Shown here: one piece after another, positions 45,868-55,949 of the stretch | Numbering within the stretch: position 1 is the stretch's first letter | How the letters are laid out: each line of letters begins with the position of its first letter | Source of the DNA: Bacteroidota bacterium | GTDB taxonomy: Bacteria; Bacteroidota; Bacteroidia; Chitinophagales; BACL12 | Direction: 5' to 3' | Assembly (NCBI GenBank): GCA_016715425.1 | Contig: JADKAC010000005.1 | Location: forward strand, 1 to 64,000 | DNA length: 64,000 bases | Program-made: the position numbers and the translations under genes | The notes under the pieces: model-generated | Told to the model about the DNA's origin: nothing | Databases searched by the model: none | Seen by the model: only the letters and a program-made list of their open reading frames with translations

Positions 45868-46714
45868 ACGCTCAAACCGAATTATAGATTCTGCCTTTAA
45901 ATACTGGGCAATTTTCTGTACCGTATTTGGCCTTGCTATACTTTTCTATTTTATTATAAATATTATTGTTCAAGGTGCTGCAAGAATTGATTGGGATTTT
46001 TTAACAAACCTTCCATCAAGAAAACCTGAAAACAGCGGAATATTTACTGCTATAATGGGAACAATATGGATACTCGTTTTAACGGCTATAATTTCTATAC
46101 CAATTGGTGTAGGAGCGGGTATTTATTTAGAAGAATATGGGAAACGCAGTCGCTTAAATAGTTTGCTCGAAATAAATATTACTAATCTAGCAGGCGTCCC
46201 TTCGGTTATATATGGCATTTTAGGCCTGGAAGTTTTTGTGCGAAGTGCTGGATTAGGTGGAAGTGTTTTAACTGGAGCACTCACACTTGGCCTGTTAATT
46301 TTACCTGTAATTATTGTGGCAACTCGGGAAGCTATTAAAGCAGTGCCGCATACCATTAAAGAAGCATCCTTTGCTTTAGGAGCAAGTAAATGGCAAACTA
46401 TTTATAGACAAATTTTACCTGCAGCATCCGGTGGAATTATTACAGGTGTTATTCTCGCTTTGTCAAGAGCTATTGGTGAAACAGCACCACTCATAGTGGT
46501 AGGTGCATTAATGTATGTACCTTTTGCACCAAGCAATCCAATGGATGAATATTCTGTTATGCCTATGCAAATTTTCAATTGGATATCACGACCTCAAGCA
46601 GGATTTGCAACTAATGCTGCAGCAGCAATAATTGTTCTTCTTATAATTACATTTATTATGAACGGTTTTGCAATATTTTTAAGAAATAGTTGGCAGAAAA
46701 AAGTTAAATGGTAA
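45860..46714 (+). CDS. pstA: Phosphate ABC transporter permease PstA
   Basis: 284 aa, six predicted spans, EAA loop I-K-E-A-S-F-A-L-G-A-S-K and the conserved R-A-I-G-E-T-A-P-L. Overlaps pstC by 8 bp, so translation is coupled; 7 bp to pstB. Confidence 0.93.
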   Translation: MNKRSNRIIDSAFKYWAIFCTVFGLAILFYFIINIIVQGAARIDWDFLTNLPSRKPENSGIFTAIMGTIWILVLTAIISIPIGVGAGIYLEEYGKRSRLNSLLEINITNLAGVPSVIYGILGLEVFVRSAGLGGSVLTGALTLGLLILPVIIVATREAIKAVPHTIKEASFALGASKWQTIYRQILPAASGGIITGVILALSRAIGETAPLIVVGALMYVPFAPSNPMDEYSVMPMQIFNWISRPQAGFATNAAAAIIVLLIITFIMNGFAIFLRNSWQKKVKW

Positions 46715-46721
46715 GTAAGGT

Positions 46722-47477
46722 ATGATTTACAAATGCGCAGCAGAAAAAGTAAATGTGTGGTATGGAAATTTTCATGCCTTAAAAGATATTTCAATTAAAA
46801 TCAGTGCTCATACTGTAACTGCTTTTATTGGCCCTTCGGGATGTGGTAAATCCACATTTTTACGATTAATAAACCGTATGAATGATTATATTGATGCATT
46901 TAAAATGGAGGGTAAAATATTATTAGATAATCGGGATATTTATAGTAAACATATTCATGTAGAAGAATTGAGAAAAGAAGTGGGTATGGTTTTTCAAAAA
47001 CCGAATCCATTTCCCAAATCTATTTTTGATAATGTTACGTACGGATTAGTAATTCAAGGTATAAAAGATAAAAAGGTTTTACAAGAAGCTTGTGAAAATG
47101 CATTGCGGCAAGCAGCATTATGGGATGAAGTGAAAGATGATTTAAAAAAATCTGGTCTTGCACTTTCCGGTGGTCAACAGCAGCGATTATGTATTGCACG
47201 CACACTTGCAGTTAAGCCAACGGTATTACTAATGGATGAGCCTGCTTCTGCATTAGACCCGATTTCTACAGCAAAAATTGAAGAACTAATATTGCAACTT
47301 AAAAAGAATTATACTATAATAATTGTAACTCATAACATGCAACAAGCAGCTAGGATAAGCGATAAAACGGCATTTTTTTATCTTGGAGAACTTGTAGAAT
47401 TTGATACCACAGAAGTGGTTTTTACCAATCCCAGAAAAGATCAAACACAAGCATATATTACCGGTCGTTTTGGCTAA
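46722..47477 (+). CDS. pstB: Phosphate ABC transporter ATP-binding protein PstB
   Basis: 251 aa. Walker A G-P-S-G-C-G-K-S-T, the family word L-R-L-I-N-R-M-N-D, signature L-S-G-G-Q-Q-Q-R-L and Walker B L-L-M-D-E-P. Energises phosphate import through PstCA. Confidence 0.96.
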   Translation: MIYKCAAEKVNVWYGNFHALKDISIKISAHTVTAFIGPSGCGKSTFLRLINRMNDYIDAFKMEGKILLDNRDIYSKHIHVEELRKEVGMVFQKPNPFPKSIFDNVTYGLVIQGIKDKKVLQEACENALRQAALWDEVKDDLKKSGLALSGGQQQRLCIARTLAVKPTVLLMDEPASALDPISTAKIEELILQLKKNYTIIIVTHNMQQAARISDKTAFFYLGELVEFDTTEVVFTNPRKDQTQAYITGRFG

Positions 47478-47495
47478 AAATTAAATATAGAAAGT

Positions 47496-48167
47496 ATGTC
47501 GCAAATAGATACACCTGTTATTCGGATGAAGGCAGATTTAGATGAAATGTTTGAAACAGTGGGAATGCAATTACATAAAACAAAAGATGCTATGCAAAAC
47601 TTTGATAAGGATCTTGCCCGAGATGTAATTCAAAGAGAAAAAAGAGTTAATAGCCAGGAGTTACAAATAGATAGAGCGGCTGAAAATTTTATAGCACTCT
47701 TTAATCCTGTTGCCATTGATTTGCGATTTGTATTGGCGGTACTAAAAATAAATAGTAATCTGGAACGTATTGGCGATATTGCCGAGGGTATCTCTAAGTA
47801 TATCGTAGAATCTTCTTCTAGCTTAAATGAAGATGTTTTAGAAGAGAGCAATATTATGCCAATGTATGACGCAGCACTTATGATGTTATACGATGTAAAA
47901 CAATCCTTTGAAAAAGAAGATACCGTAATAGCAAGAAAAGTGTTTAAAACAGATGAATATTTGGATCATATTAATTTGGAAGCAATAGCAATATTAAGTA
48001 CTCTTATCAAAAAGAATCCTGCAATTGCAGAAGACGCACTGTATGCAATTTCCATTATACGCAAGTTGGAACGTATTGGTGATCAGGTAAAAAATATTGC
48101 TGAAGAAATAATATTTTATTTAGAAGCGAAGGTGCTAAAGCACAAAGGCGACATGAAGAGGGATTAA
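47496..48167 (+). CDS. phoU: Phosphate signalling complex protein PhoU
   Basis: 223 aa made of two three-helix PhoU repeats with the metal-binding words N-L-E-R-I-G-D-I-A-E and K-L-E-R-I-G-D-Q-V-K-N-I-A. Restrains the PhoR-PhoB system and PstB when phosphate is sufficient. Last gene of the operon. No phoR/phoB is present in the window. Confidence 0.93.
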   Translation: MSQIDTPVIRMKADLDEMFETVGMQLHKTKDAMQNFDKDLARDVIQREKRVNSQELQIDRAAENFIALFNPVAIDLRFVLAVLKINSNLERIGDIAEGISKYIVESSSSLNEDVLEESNIMPMYDAALMMLYDVKQSFEKEDTVIARKVFKTDEYLDHINLEAIAILSTLIKKNPAIAEDALYAISIIRKLERIGDQVKNIAEEIIFYLEAKVLKHKGDMKRD

Positions 48168-48373
48168 TAAAAGCAATTTTTCCTTTTGTGTTGAAGCTTA
48201 AAATTTTCTGATCATTCAATCCGCAAATGCTTAGCTAAATTGTCAGGCGATAAAAATGATAACAGGGATTAAAAAAATTTGGTAGCACTGTTTGATCGAA
48301 TATTAAAAACGAATTATTCTAGAAATTCTATTTACACTTAGTTAGCCAATACAAAGTTCTTCTAAGCACAAAA

Positions 48374-48381
48374 TAAATTTG
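48374..48381 (+). promoter_or_regulatory. -7 box of the sulfatase gene
   Basis: TAAATTTG matches TAnnTTTG and leaves a leader of about 45 nt before the ATG at 48433. No good -33 TTG is seen. The rest of the 265-bp gap after phoU shows nothing recognisable. Confidence 0.45.
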
Positions 48382-48432
48382 CAGAGCTTCAATTATTATT
48401 TAATAATTTTCCAAAACATAATTAAAATCAAT

Positions 48433-50805
48433 ATGAAAAAATTAAGAATCAATATTTGTTTATTTGCATTAGCCGGATTGTTTTTGCTTTTTGGCTGTCA
48501 GAAGCCTGCTGCAGAAAAGGAGGCTTCAATAGATACCACGGGATCTTTGGACCGAACTATTTTACCAATTAAGGAACCAACCCGTCCGAGTTATTCTGAA
48601 TTAGATGTCAGAAATGCTACACCTCCTGCAAGATTTGAGGTGAATGCTCCGGAAGGTGCTCCAAATGTCATTGTTATTCTTATTGATGATATGGGCTTTG
48701 CTGTTAGTGAAGCGTTTGGCGGTCCTGTTCCAATGCCTTCGGTGGAAAGATTGGGAAATAGCGGATTACGTTATACTCGTTTTCACACCACATCACTTTG
48801 TGCACCTACTCGAATGGCTTTGCTTTCCGGATATAATCATCACTCTAACAATATGGGTGTAATTACAGAACTGGCTACAACATATCCGGGATATACGGGT
48901 GTGCGCCCGCAAACAATTACACCAATGGCAGAAGTACTAAGACAGAATGGTTATAACACCGGGCAGTTTGGGAAATCACATGAAGTACCACCTTGGGAAA
49001 TTTCTAATAATGGTCCGCAGGATCGTTGGCCTGCACATTCGGGATTTGAAAAATTTTATGGTTTTCTTGGTGGTGAAACCAATCAATGGGCGCCGTTAAT
49101 TTATGATGGTGTTACATTAATCGAAACGCCAAAGGATATTAATTATCACTTCACCACTGATATGACAAATCAGGCAATTTCCTGGATAGGAACTCAACAT
49201 TCACTTCAGCCGGATAAACCATTCTTTATGTATTATGCGCCGGGTGCAACACATGCACCGCATCACGCACCTAAGGAGTGGATTGATAAATTCAAAGGAA
49301 AATTTGATGGCGGTTGGGATAAACTACGTGAAGAAACTTTAGCACGTCAAATAAAATTGGGGATAGTGCCTCCGGATACTAAGTTAGCTCCAAAACCAAA
49401 GGACATTAAAGATTGGGAAACACTTTCTGCGGATGAGAAGAAATTATTCTCACGCCAAATGGAAGTGTATGCAGGGTTTGCAGCTCAAACAGATTATGAA
49501 ATAAGCAGATTAATTGATGCGGTGGAAGAATCTGGGGAATTAGACAATACTATTATTATTCTAATTGCCGGGGACAACGGTGCTAGCGCAGAGGGACAAA
49601 TGAATGGAATGTATTCAGAAATGACATACTTTAATCAAGTACCTGAAACAGTTCCTGAAATGTTAACGCATTATGACGAATGGGGGTCACCAAGTACTTA
49701 TCCGCATTTCGCAGCCGGTTGGGCAGTTGCTTTAGATGCACCATTTTCATGGACCAAACAAGTAGGTTCTGATTTTGGTGGTACAAGAAATCCTATGGTT
49801 ATCAGCTGGCCGAAAGGCATTAAAGTACATGGAGAAAATAGAACTCAATTCACGCATGTGATTGATATTGCACCAACAATTTATGAAATCTCCGGAATCC
49901 CATCTCCAAAAACGGTAAATGGTATTGATCAAGATCCAATAGAGGGAACAAGCTTAGCTTATTCTTTTAATGATGGTAATGCACCAGAAAAACACACTGT
50001 GCAATATTTTGAAATGTTTGGCAACAGAGGAATTTATGAGAATGGTTGGTTTGCAAGAACAATCCATCGTGCTCCCTGGCAGTTTAAACCGGATCATACA
50101 TTAGCAGAAGATGTTTGGGAATTATATAATACTCTTGCTGATTATAGTCTTTCTAATAATGTTGCTGCGCAAAATCCGGATAAATTAAAAGAAATGCAAA
50201 ACCTGTTTATGCAGCAGGCTGAATTATACCATGTACTCCCAATTGATGATAGATCATTGGAAAGAATGAATGCAGAATTAGTGGGCCGACCTACAGTGCT
50301 TGGCAACAGAACATCTGTAACTTATGTGGAAGGAATGAGAGGTTTAGGAACAGATATATTTATTGATTTGCGAAATAAGGGTTATGTGATGACTGCCGAA
50401 GTAGAAGTTGAAGCGAATGCCAATGGTGTTATGGTTTGTCAAGGCGGCAGATTTGGTGGGTTAACATTTTACATTAAATCCGGTAAGCCTGCATTTAGTT
50501 ATAATTACCTTGGATTGGAAACAACAGATATAATTGCAAATCAAACATTGAAGCCAGGTAAGAATACAATCGTGTATAATTTTGATTATGCCGGTGGTGG
50601 CCAGGGAAAAGGTGGTACAGGAACAATTAGTATTAACGGAGTGAAAGTAGCGGAGGGAAGTTTAACCCGCACGCAACCCGGAATATATTCAGTGGATGAT
50701 TTGGCAGATATAGGAATGGATGAAGGTACCTGGGTAGCCAATTACGGATCCACAGATAAGTTTAGTGGTAAGATTAATCACGTTACAATTGAGATGAAGA
50801 AATAG
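48433..50805 (+). CDS. Arylsulfatase, lipoprotein
   Basis: About 790 aa from the ATG at 48433 (a start at 48379 would put a non-signal stretch before the leader). Lipobox L-F-G-C. The type I sulfatase signature is C-A-P-T-R at Cys123, the residue converted to formylglycine, with metal-binding D-D-M-G-F near residue 85 and A-G-D-N-G-A later. After the alkaline-phosphatase-fold core (to about 560) there is a beta-rich C-terminal domain with G-G-R-F-G-G-L. It hydrolyses sulfate esters at the cell envelope; the substrate is unknown. No maturase (anSME) gene adjoins it. Confidence 0.9.
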   Translation: MKKLRINICLFALAGLFLLFGCQKPAAEKEASIDTTGSLDRTILPIKEPTRPSYSELDVRNATPPARFEVNAPEGAPNVIVILIDDMGFAVSEAFGGPVPMPSVERLGNSGLRYTRFHTTSLCAPTRMALLSGYNHHSNNMGVITELATTYPGYTGVRPQTITPMAEVLRQNGYNTGQFGKSHEVPPWEISNNGPQDRWPAHSGFEKFYGFLGGETNQWAPLIYDGVTLIETPKDINYHFTTDMTNQAISWIGTQHSLQPDKPFFMYYAPGATHAPHHAPKEWIDKFKGKFDGGWDKLREETLARQIKLGIVPPDTKLAPKPKDIKDWETLSADEKKLFSRQMEVYAGFAAQTDYEISRLIDAVEESGELDNTIIILIAGDNGASAEGQMNGMYSEMTYFNQVPETVPEMLTHYDEWGSPSTYPHFAAGWAVALDAPFSWTKQVGSDFGGTRNPMVISWPKGIKVHGENRTQFTHVIDIAPTIYEISGIPSPKTVNGIDQDPIEGTSLAYSFNDGNAPEKHTVQYFEMFGNRGIYENGWFARTIHRAPWQFKPDHTLAEDVWELYNTLADYSLSNNVAAQNPDKLKEMQNLFMQQAELYHVLPIDDRSLERMNAELVGRPTVLGNRTSVTYVEGMRGLGTDIFIDLRNKGYVMTAEVEVEANANGVMVCQGGRFGGLTFYIKSGKPAFSYNYLGLETTDIIANQTLKPGKNTIVYNFDYAGGGQGKGGTGTISINGVKVAEGSLTRTQPGIYSVDDLADIGMDEGTWVANYGSTDKFSGKINHVTIEMKK

Positions 50806-50842
50806 AAACAGAATATTAAATTTAGATTTTAATCTTATAAAG

Positions 50843-50878
50843 AACGGGTTCTCAATTTTTCAAGACTCGTTTTTTTTA
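50843..50878 (+). terminator. Terminator of the sulfatase gene
   Basis: An imperfect stem (50843-50852 with 50862-50871, AACGGGTTCT and AAGACTCGTT) is followed by a run of eight T. Confidence 0.55.
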
Positions 50879-50918
50879 TGAATACAATTTGGATAAAATA
50901 TTCATTTAAATTATTGAC

Positions 50919-50958
50919 AAAAAAAAGATTCTGTAGTGATGATACAGAATCTTTTTTT
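50919..50958. terminator. Rho-independent terminator of the rny gene
   Basis: Perfect stem GATTCTGTA/TACAGAATC (50927-50935 with 50943-50951) with A-run and T-run on both sides; usable from either strand, 25 bp from the end of rny. Confidence 0.85.
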
Positions 50959-50976
50959 ATAATAGAGTTGAATTAG

Positions 50977-52569
50977 CTATTTCGCATAAGAGATTGCTCG
51001 GGTCTCTCTGATCACGGTAACTTTAATATGTCCGGGATACTGCATTTCATCTTGTATTTTTTGTGCTATCGCAAATGATAGATCTTCTGATTTTTTATCA
51101 TCTACTTTATCTGCTTCTACAATTACTCGCAATTCTCTACCCGCCTGAATTGCAAATACTTTTTCTACACCATCGTATGCCAAAGCCAAAGTTTCCATTT
51201 CTTTAATACGTTTCAGATAACTTTCTAATATCTCACGTCTTGCCCCTGGTCTTGCTCCGCTGATTGCATCACAAGCTTGAACAATCGGGGAAATTACATA
51301 CGTCATTTCTAATTCATCGTGATGCGCACCCACTGCATTTACAATGGCTGGATTCTCACCATATTTTTCACAAAGTTTTGCGCCGAGCAATGCATGTGAT
51401 AATTCACTTTCTTCTTCAGGCACTTTCCCAATATCGTGTAATAAACCTGCTCGTTTTGCTATCTTCGGATTCAAACCCATTTCAGCCGCCATCACTGCGC
51501 AAAGGTTTGCTACTTCCTTGCTGTGCATTAATAAGTTTTGACCATAAGAAGAACGGAAACGCATACGACCTACAATTCTTACAAGCTCAGTATGTAATCC
51601 ACTAATGCCTAATTCAATTACTGTGCGTTCGCCAATTTCAACAATATGTTCATCCAATTGCTTTTTTGTTTTTGCAACAATTTCTTCAATACGTGCCGGG
51701 TGAATTCTTCCATCTGCAACCAAACGTTGTAAAGACAATCTCGCTATTTCACGACGCACCGGATCAAAGCCGGAGATGATAATTGTTTCCGGTGTATCAT
51801 CCACAATTAATTCTACTCCCGTTGCTGCTTCTAATGCACGAATATTTCTTCCTTCACGTCCAATGATCTGTCCTTTTTGATCATCACTGTCAAGATTAAA
51901 AACAGATACAGTATTTTCAATGGTTTGTTCTGCTGCTGTGCGCTGAATAGTTTGAAGAATAATTTTTTTAGATTCTTTATTTGCTTTCAGCTTAGCCTCT
52001 TCAATAATTTCTTTTACATATGCCATCGCTTTATTGCGGGCTTCATCTTTCAATGTTTCAATTAATTGAGTCTTTGCTTCTTCTGCTGTCAACTGCGCTA
52101 TTTGTTCTAATTTGCTTACATGCTCGGTATAAGCTTTATCCATTTCTTGTTTGCGGATATTTACCAATTCCAATTGTCTGCTTAAATTATTGCGCACATT
52201 TTCAGTTTCAGCTTCTTTCTTTTTATAATTTTCTTTCTCCTGCGCCAATTGATTTTCCCGATTGCGCATGCGAGCTTCCTGCTCTTCTAATTTACCCACT
52301 TTTTCACGACGTTCCTGTTCCACCTCAGCTTTCATTTGCAGAAATTTTTCTTTGGCTTCCAGTATTCTATCTTTCTTAATACCTTCAGATTCAGTAATCG
52401 CTTTTTGTTTTATTAATTCAGATTCTTTGCGAGCACTTGCAATTAAATCATCTGTTTCCTTACGCACAATTTCTCTTTCCTTCTTGTTAGGAGCAAATAG
52501 AAATTTTCCAATAATTAAACCGATTATTATGCCTGTGGCTGCACCGATTCCTATAGCCATGTAATCCAT
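50977..52569 (-). CDS. rny: Ribonuclease Y
   Basis: Membrane-anchored endoribonuclease that starts mRNA decay. 530 aa: one N-terminal span (residues 5-24), a long coiled coil (30-210), a KH domain with G-R-E-G-R-N-I-R-A-L-E and an HD domain with H-S-K-E-V-A and L-L-H-D-I-G-K. A second in-frame ATG three codons inside is also possible. Transcribed with zapA upstream. Confidence 0.96.
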   Translation of the reverse strand: MDYMAIGIGAATGIIIGLIIGKFLFAPNKKEREIVRKETDDLIASARKESELIKQKAITESEGIKKDRILEAKEKFLQMKAEVEQERREKVGKLEEQEARMRNRENQLAQEKENYKKKEAETENVRNNLSRQLELVNIRKQEMDKAYTEHVSKLEQIAQLTAEEAKTQLIETLKDEARNKAMAYVKEIIEEAKLKANKESKKIILQTIQRTAAEQTIENTVSVFNLDSDDQKGQIIGREGRNIRALEAATGVELIVDDTPETIIISGFDPVRREIARLSLQRLVADGRIHPARIEEIVAKTKKQLDEHIVEIGERTVIELGISGLHTELVRIVGRMRFRSSYGQNLLMHSKEVANLCAVMAAEMGLNPKIAKRAGLLHDIGKVPEEESELSHALLGAKLCEKYGENPAIVNAVGAHHDELEMTYVISPIVQACDAISGARPGARREILESYLKRIKEMETLALAYDGVEKVFAIQAGRELRVIVEADKVDDKKSEDLSFAIAQKIQDEMQYPGHIKVTVIRETRAISYAK

Positions 52570-52650
52570 ATGTTTAGAATTTATAGTGATAGACTGCAGC
52601 TATTGCGCACACATAAGAGGGAGAGAATTTATAGCCGGTATGGTAAAAAA

Positions 52651-52956
52651 TTAATCCAGTGCTTTAGTAAGCATTGTATCCATACGGGCAATATCATTTA
52701 GGATTTCGGAGTCAACATGCTGATGATTAGAATGAACTGCTTGATTTTCGACCGAAAGTGTTAATGCACACATCGCCAAATAATCCTGTTTATCTTTTCC
52801 TGCAAATTGCTCCTGTAATTCTTTCACTTTATCCGATATATTTTTTGCTGCCTTTCTGACAACCTCTTCTTCTGTAGGCTTCACTTTAAGCCTGTAAGGT
52901 CTGTCGCAGATTTGCACGTTAATATTTATCAGGGTGTTGTTCTCGCTCATCTTCAA
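52651..52956 (-). CDS. zapA: Cell division protein ZapA
   Basis: 101 aa. N-terminal beta segment I-N-V-Q-I-C-D-R-P-Y-R-L-K-V and a C-terminal helix with D-Y-L-A-M-C-A-L, as in ZapA, which bundles FtsZ filaments. Between pheT and rny, the usual order in Bacteroidota. Confidence 0.9.
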   Translation of the reverse strand: MKMSENNTLININVQICDRPYRLKVKPTEEEVVRKAAKNISDKVKELQEQFAGKDKQDYLAMCALTLSVENQAVHSNHQHVDSEILNDIARMDTMLTKALD

Positions 52957-53047
52957 TGCGTAATAGCCGTTTCGTCAAAATTGGCAACTAAATTAAGAAT
53001 TTTATTTAATTGGTATCCACATGTTATGTAGTAGCAGGGATAGATAA

Positions 53048-53344
53048 CTAATTATTCAGCAATTCAATACAGCGGTCAATTTCCCGTATAAATTCATTGA
53101 TCTGTTGTTTCACCGCAGTTTTATCCTTTGTTTCAACACTACCGGACAAGCTGTTGGCAGTTTTCATCACATTGAGTTGTCGTTGGAGCTCTGCCAATTG
53201 CATATTTTTTTCTGCAAGTGCCTGACGCAATGCATCTAATTGATTTTTATTTATTTCATATTCACTTTTCAGTACTGTATGATTGCGGATTAATCGTTCC
53301 AATCCGGATTTAAGTGAAGATATATTTTCTTTCAGGTTATTCAT
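53048..53344 (-). CDS. Small coiled-coil protein between pheT and zapA
   Basis: 98 aa, nearly all heptad-like helix (L-R-Q-A-L-A-E-K-N-M-Q-L-A-E-L-Q-R-Q-L), ending I-D-R-C-I-E-L-L-N. The start codon shares a base with the pheT stop (TAATG), so it is translationally coupled to pheT. ZapB-like length and composition next to zapA hints at a division role, which is inference. No named family is certain. Confidence 0.72.
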   Translation of the reverse strand: MNNLKENISSLKSGLERLIRNHTVLKSEYEINKNQLDALRQALAEKNMQLAELQRQLNVMKTANSLSGSVETKDKTAVKQQINEFIREIDRCIELLNN

Positions 53345-55773
53345 TACTTGCGAATTATTGCATTAAGTTCAGTTTCATATCGCTTCATCATAGATTGCAT
53401 GATTGCATCAATGGTGGTATCAGTTAAAGTTTGTTCATCATCCCTAAAGGTAAGTCCGAGTGCATAGGATTTTTTGCCTTCCAGATTTTTACCTTCATAT
53501 ACATCGAATAAAATTACATCACGCAACACATTTTTTCCTTCTTTATCGGCAACTTCTTTTACCATGCTAAAAGTTATTTCAGGATTCAGTATCAAAGCAA
53601 GGTCACGACGCACTTCCGGATAACGTGGTATTTCCACAAAATCGGGTGCAGTTATTCTGCTGTTTTCTAAAATTATATTCCAATCGAGTTCGGCATACCA
53701 AACCGGTGTTTTAATATCAAAAGCATCGGTAAGGGATTTATTTACCAATCCATAAATACCCGCTTGTTGTTTATTTACAATTATTCCATTTCCATATTCA
53801 AAGATTGCATTATTGGAAAGTGCTTTTTCAGTAAATGCAATTTTTTGATGTGTATAGATTTGATGAATATATTTTTTTAATTCGAAGAAATCTGTTTGCT
53901 GTTGTTTTGTGCGCCATGATTCTTCATTGGCAAATCCGGTGAGATATAAAACAAAAATTTCTTTCTCATCAAATCCATTATTGGTCTTAAAAAATGTTTT
54001 ACCAAATTCGTAAAACTTCAAATTTTGCTGTTTGCGGTTGATATTATATTGTATCACTTCTAACCCGCTGAAAATATGTGTTTGTCGCAAACAATCTAAT
54101 TCATTGTTTAATGAATTTTTTAATAGCACCATACTTTTTTCCAAGGTGGGAGCAAAATTCAAAATGTACTTGGAACGGCTGATAGAGTTCGTAAATATTT
54201 CATAAAAACCCAAAGCCGACATACGTTTACCCGTATTAAGACGCAACTGTTCTTTATCCGGTGAAGGTCGTAATGTAAATGGTATGCGAATGGATTCCGG
54301 TACAGGTGTATTATTGTATCCGTATAATCTCAATACTTCTTCAATCAAATCAATTTCACGGGTTACATCATTTTTATAAGAAGGCACTTCTACATCAATG
54401 CCTGTTTCATTGTTTGCGATTATTTGAATATGAATTGCCTGTAATATTTCCTGTACTTCCTTATTCTCAATTTTAAAAGCAATAAAATCTTCCAGTCTTT
54501 TATAGCGCAATCGAATTTTAAAAGGAGCAACAGGTTTGGGATAAATATCAAAAATATCAGAAGCAATTTTTCCACCAGCAATTTCTAAAATTAATGATGC
54601 AGCAAGATGTAATGCCCGAAGTGTTATTTCCGGATCTGTGCCTTTTATAAATCGTGATGATGCATCTGTTTTAATATTATGTATCCGTTCTGACTTTGCT
54701 ATACTTTTCGCATTAAAACATGCGCTTTCTAAAAATACTGAAGTAGTATTTTCAGTAACACCCGAATGTAATCCACCTAAAACACCGGCGATACACATGG
54801 GCTCTTCTGCATTGCAAATCATTAAATCATTTGCAGAAAGTTTTCTTTCTTTTTCATCTAATGTGATGAAAGAAATTCCTTCAGGTAATGTTTTTACAAT
54901 TATTGAATCTCCTGTAATTGCGTTTGCATCGAATGCATGCATTGGTTGGCCTAAACCATGAAGCACATAATTTGTGATATCTACAATATTATTAATGCTG
55001 CGCAAGCCAAGTGAATTCAATTTATTTTTTATCCATTGCGGAGAATCTCCAACTATCACATCTTGAATTAATACACCTGAATAGCGAATGCATTTTTCAG
55101 TATCTTCTACTAACACTTTGAAATTTGAATTCACTGCAGGCTGAATTTTTTTATTCATCCATTCAGTTTTCAAATCAACAGATTCTATATTTCGGATTTG
55201 TAAAGCTGCTTTTAATTCTCTTGCTACACCATAATGTGAAAATGCATCTGCATGATTTGCTGTTAAACCGATTTCAAAAATAAAATCAGAATACACATCA
55301 AAATAATCTTTCAGAGGCGAGCCGATAACTGCATTATCCGGAAGAATAAATAAACCATCATGACTGGTTCCCAATCCTATTTCATCCTCAGCGCATAACA
55401 TTCCTTCGCTGCTCACACCACGAATTTTTGCTTTGCGTATTTCAAATGATTCGGCATTTGTTGGGTATAAAGTGGTTCCTACTTTTGCAAAAATTACTTT
55501 TTGTCCTGGTTTTACATTTGGAGCTCCACAAACCACTTGCACTGTAGTTTCACTTCCATAATTTATTTGTGTTACCTGTAATCTGTCGGCATCAGGGTGT
55601 TTTTCAATTGATTCTACATAGCCTACCACTAATCCAATCAGTCCGCCTTTCACAGATTCATATTGTGTAACACTTTCTGTTTCTAATCCTATGTCTGTTA
55701 AAAGTGCAGAGGCTTCTTCCACAGATATTTTTGTTGGAAGTATTTCCTGCAGCCAGTTCCACGATATTTTCAT
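53344..55773 (-). CDS. pheT: Phenylalanine-tRNA ligase beta subunit
   Basis: About 809 aa from ATG 55773 (M-K-I-S-W-N-W-L). Domains in order: a tRNA-binding OB fold (about 40-150, V-V-C-G-A-P-N), B3/B4, B5, the catalytic-like core and the C-terminal ferredoxin-fold anticodon-binding domain (F-V-E-I-P-R-Y-P-E-V-R-R-D-L-A). The upstream start at 55782 would lie inside the promoter's -7 box, so 55773 is preferred. The pheS partner is not in this window. Confidence 0.95.
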   Translation of the reverse strand: MKISWNWLQEILPTKISVEEASALLTDIGLETESVTQYESVKGGLIGLVVGYVESIEKHPDADRLQVTQINYGSETTVQVVCGAPNVKPGQKVIFAKVGTTLYPTNAESFEIRKAKIRGVSSEGMLCAEDEIGLGTSHDGLFILPDNAVIGSPLKDYFDVYSDFIFEIGLTANHADAFSHYGVARELKAALQIRNIESVDLKTEWMNKKIQPAVNSNFKVLVEDTEKCIRYSGVLIQDVIVGDSPQWIKNKLNSLGLRSINNIVDITNYVLHGLGQPMHAFDANAITGDSIIVKTLPEGISFITLDEKERKLSANDLMICNAEEPMCIAGVLGGLHSGVTENTTSVFLESACFNAKSIAKSERIHNIKTDASSRFIKGTDPEITLRALHLAASLILEIAGGKIASDIFDIYPKPVAPFKIRLRYKRLEDFIAFKIENKEVQEILQAIHIQIIANNETGIDVEVPSYKNDVTREIDLIEEVLRLYGYNNTPVPESIRIPFTLRPSPDKEQLRLNTGKRMSALGFYEIFTNSISRSKYILNFAPTLEKSMVLLKNSLNNELDCLRQTHIFSGLEVIQYNINRKQQNLKFYEFGKTFFKTNNGFDEKEIFVLYLTGFANEESWRTKQQQTDFFELKKYIHQIYTHQKIAFTEKALSNNAIFEYGNGIIVNKQQAGIYGLVNKSLTDAFDIKTPVWYAELDWNIILENSRITAPDFVEIPRYPEVRRDLALILNPEITFSMVKEVADKEGKNVLRDVILFDVYEGKNLEGKKSYALGLTFRDDEQTLTDTTIDAIMQSMMKRYETELNAIIRK

Positions 55774-55779
55774 CTCCGG

Positions 55780-55787
55780 CAAATTTA
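55780..55787 (-). promoter_or_regulatory. -7 box abutting the pheT start
   Basis: Minus-strand TAAATTTG ends 6 nt before the ATG of pheT (55773). With the start site about 7 nt downstream of this box, the message would be leaderless or nearly so. Confidence 0.45.
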
Positions 55788-55949
55788 ATTGAAATGTACA
55801 AGGTCATTATATCTAATCATGAAATAAAATAATAGTAAAAGAAGAATTTGCAAGTACTTTAAACACTTTGCTAACCAATCATTTAAAATTGAATACAATA
55901 ACTACATTTAGTTTTACAGCCGAATTAAATAATTTCTCAAATTGAATTT

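Noticed and set aside
48120..48200. Terminator after phoU
   Set aside because: CACAAAGG and CCTTTTGTG could pair but are about 45 bp apart and lack a T-run after the second arm.
52570..52650. 6S RNA gene next to zapA
   Set aside because: The gap between zapA and rny is only about 80 bp and the 91-bp gap upstream of zapA is also too short; no matching fold is seen.
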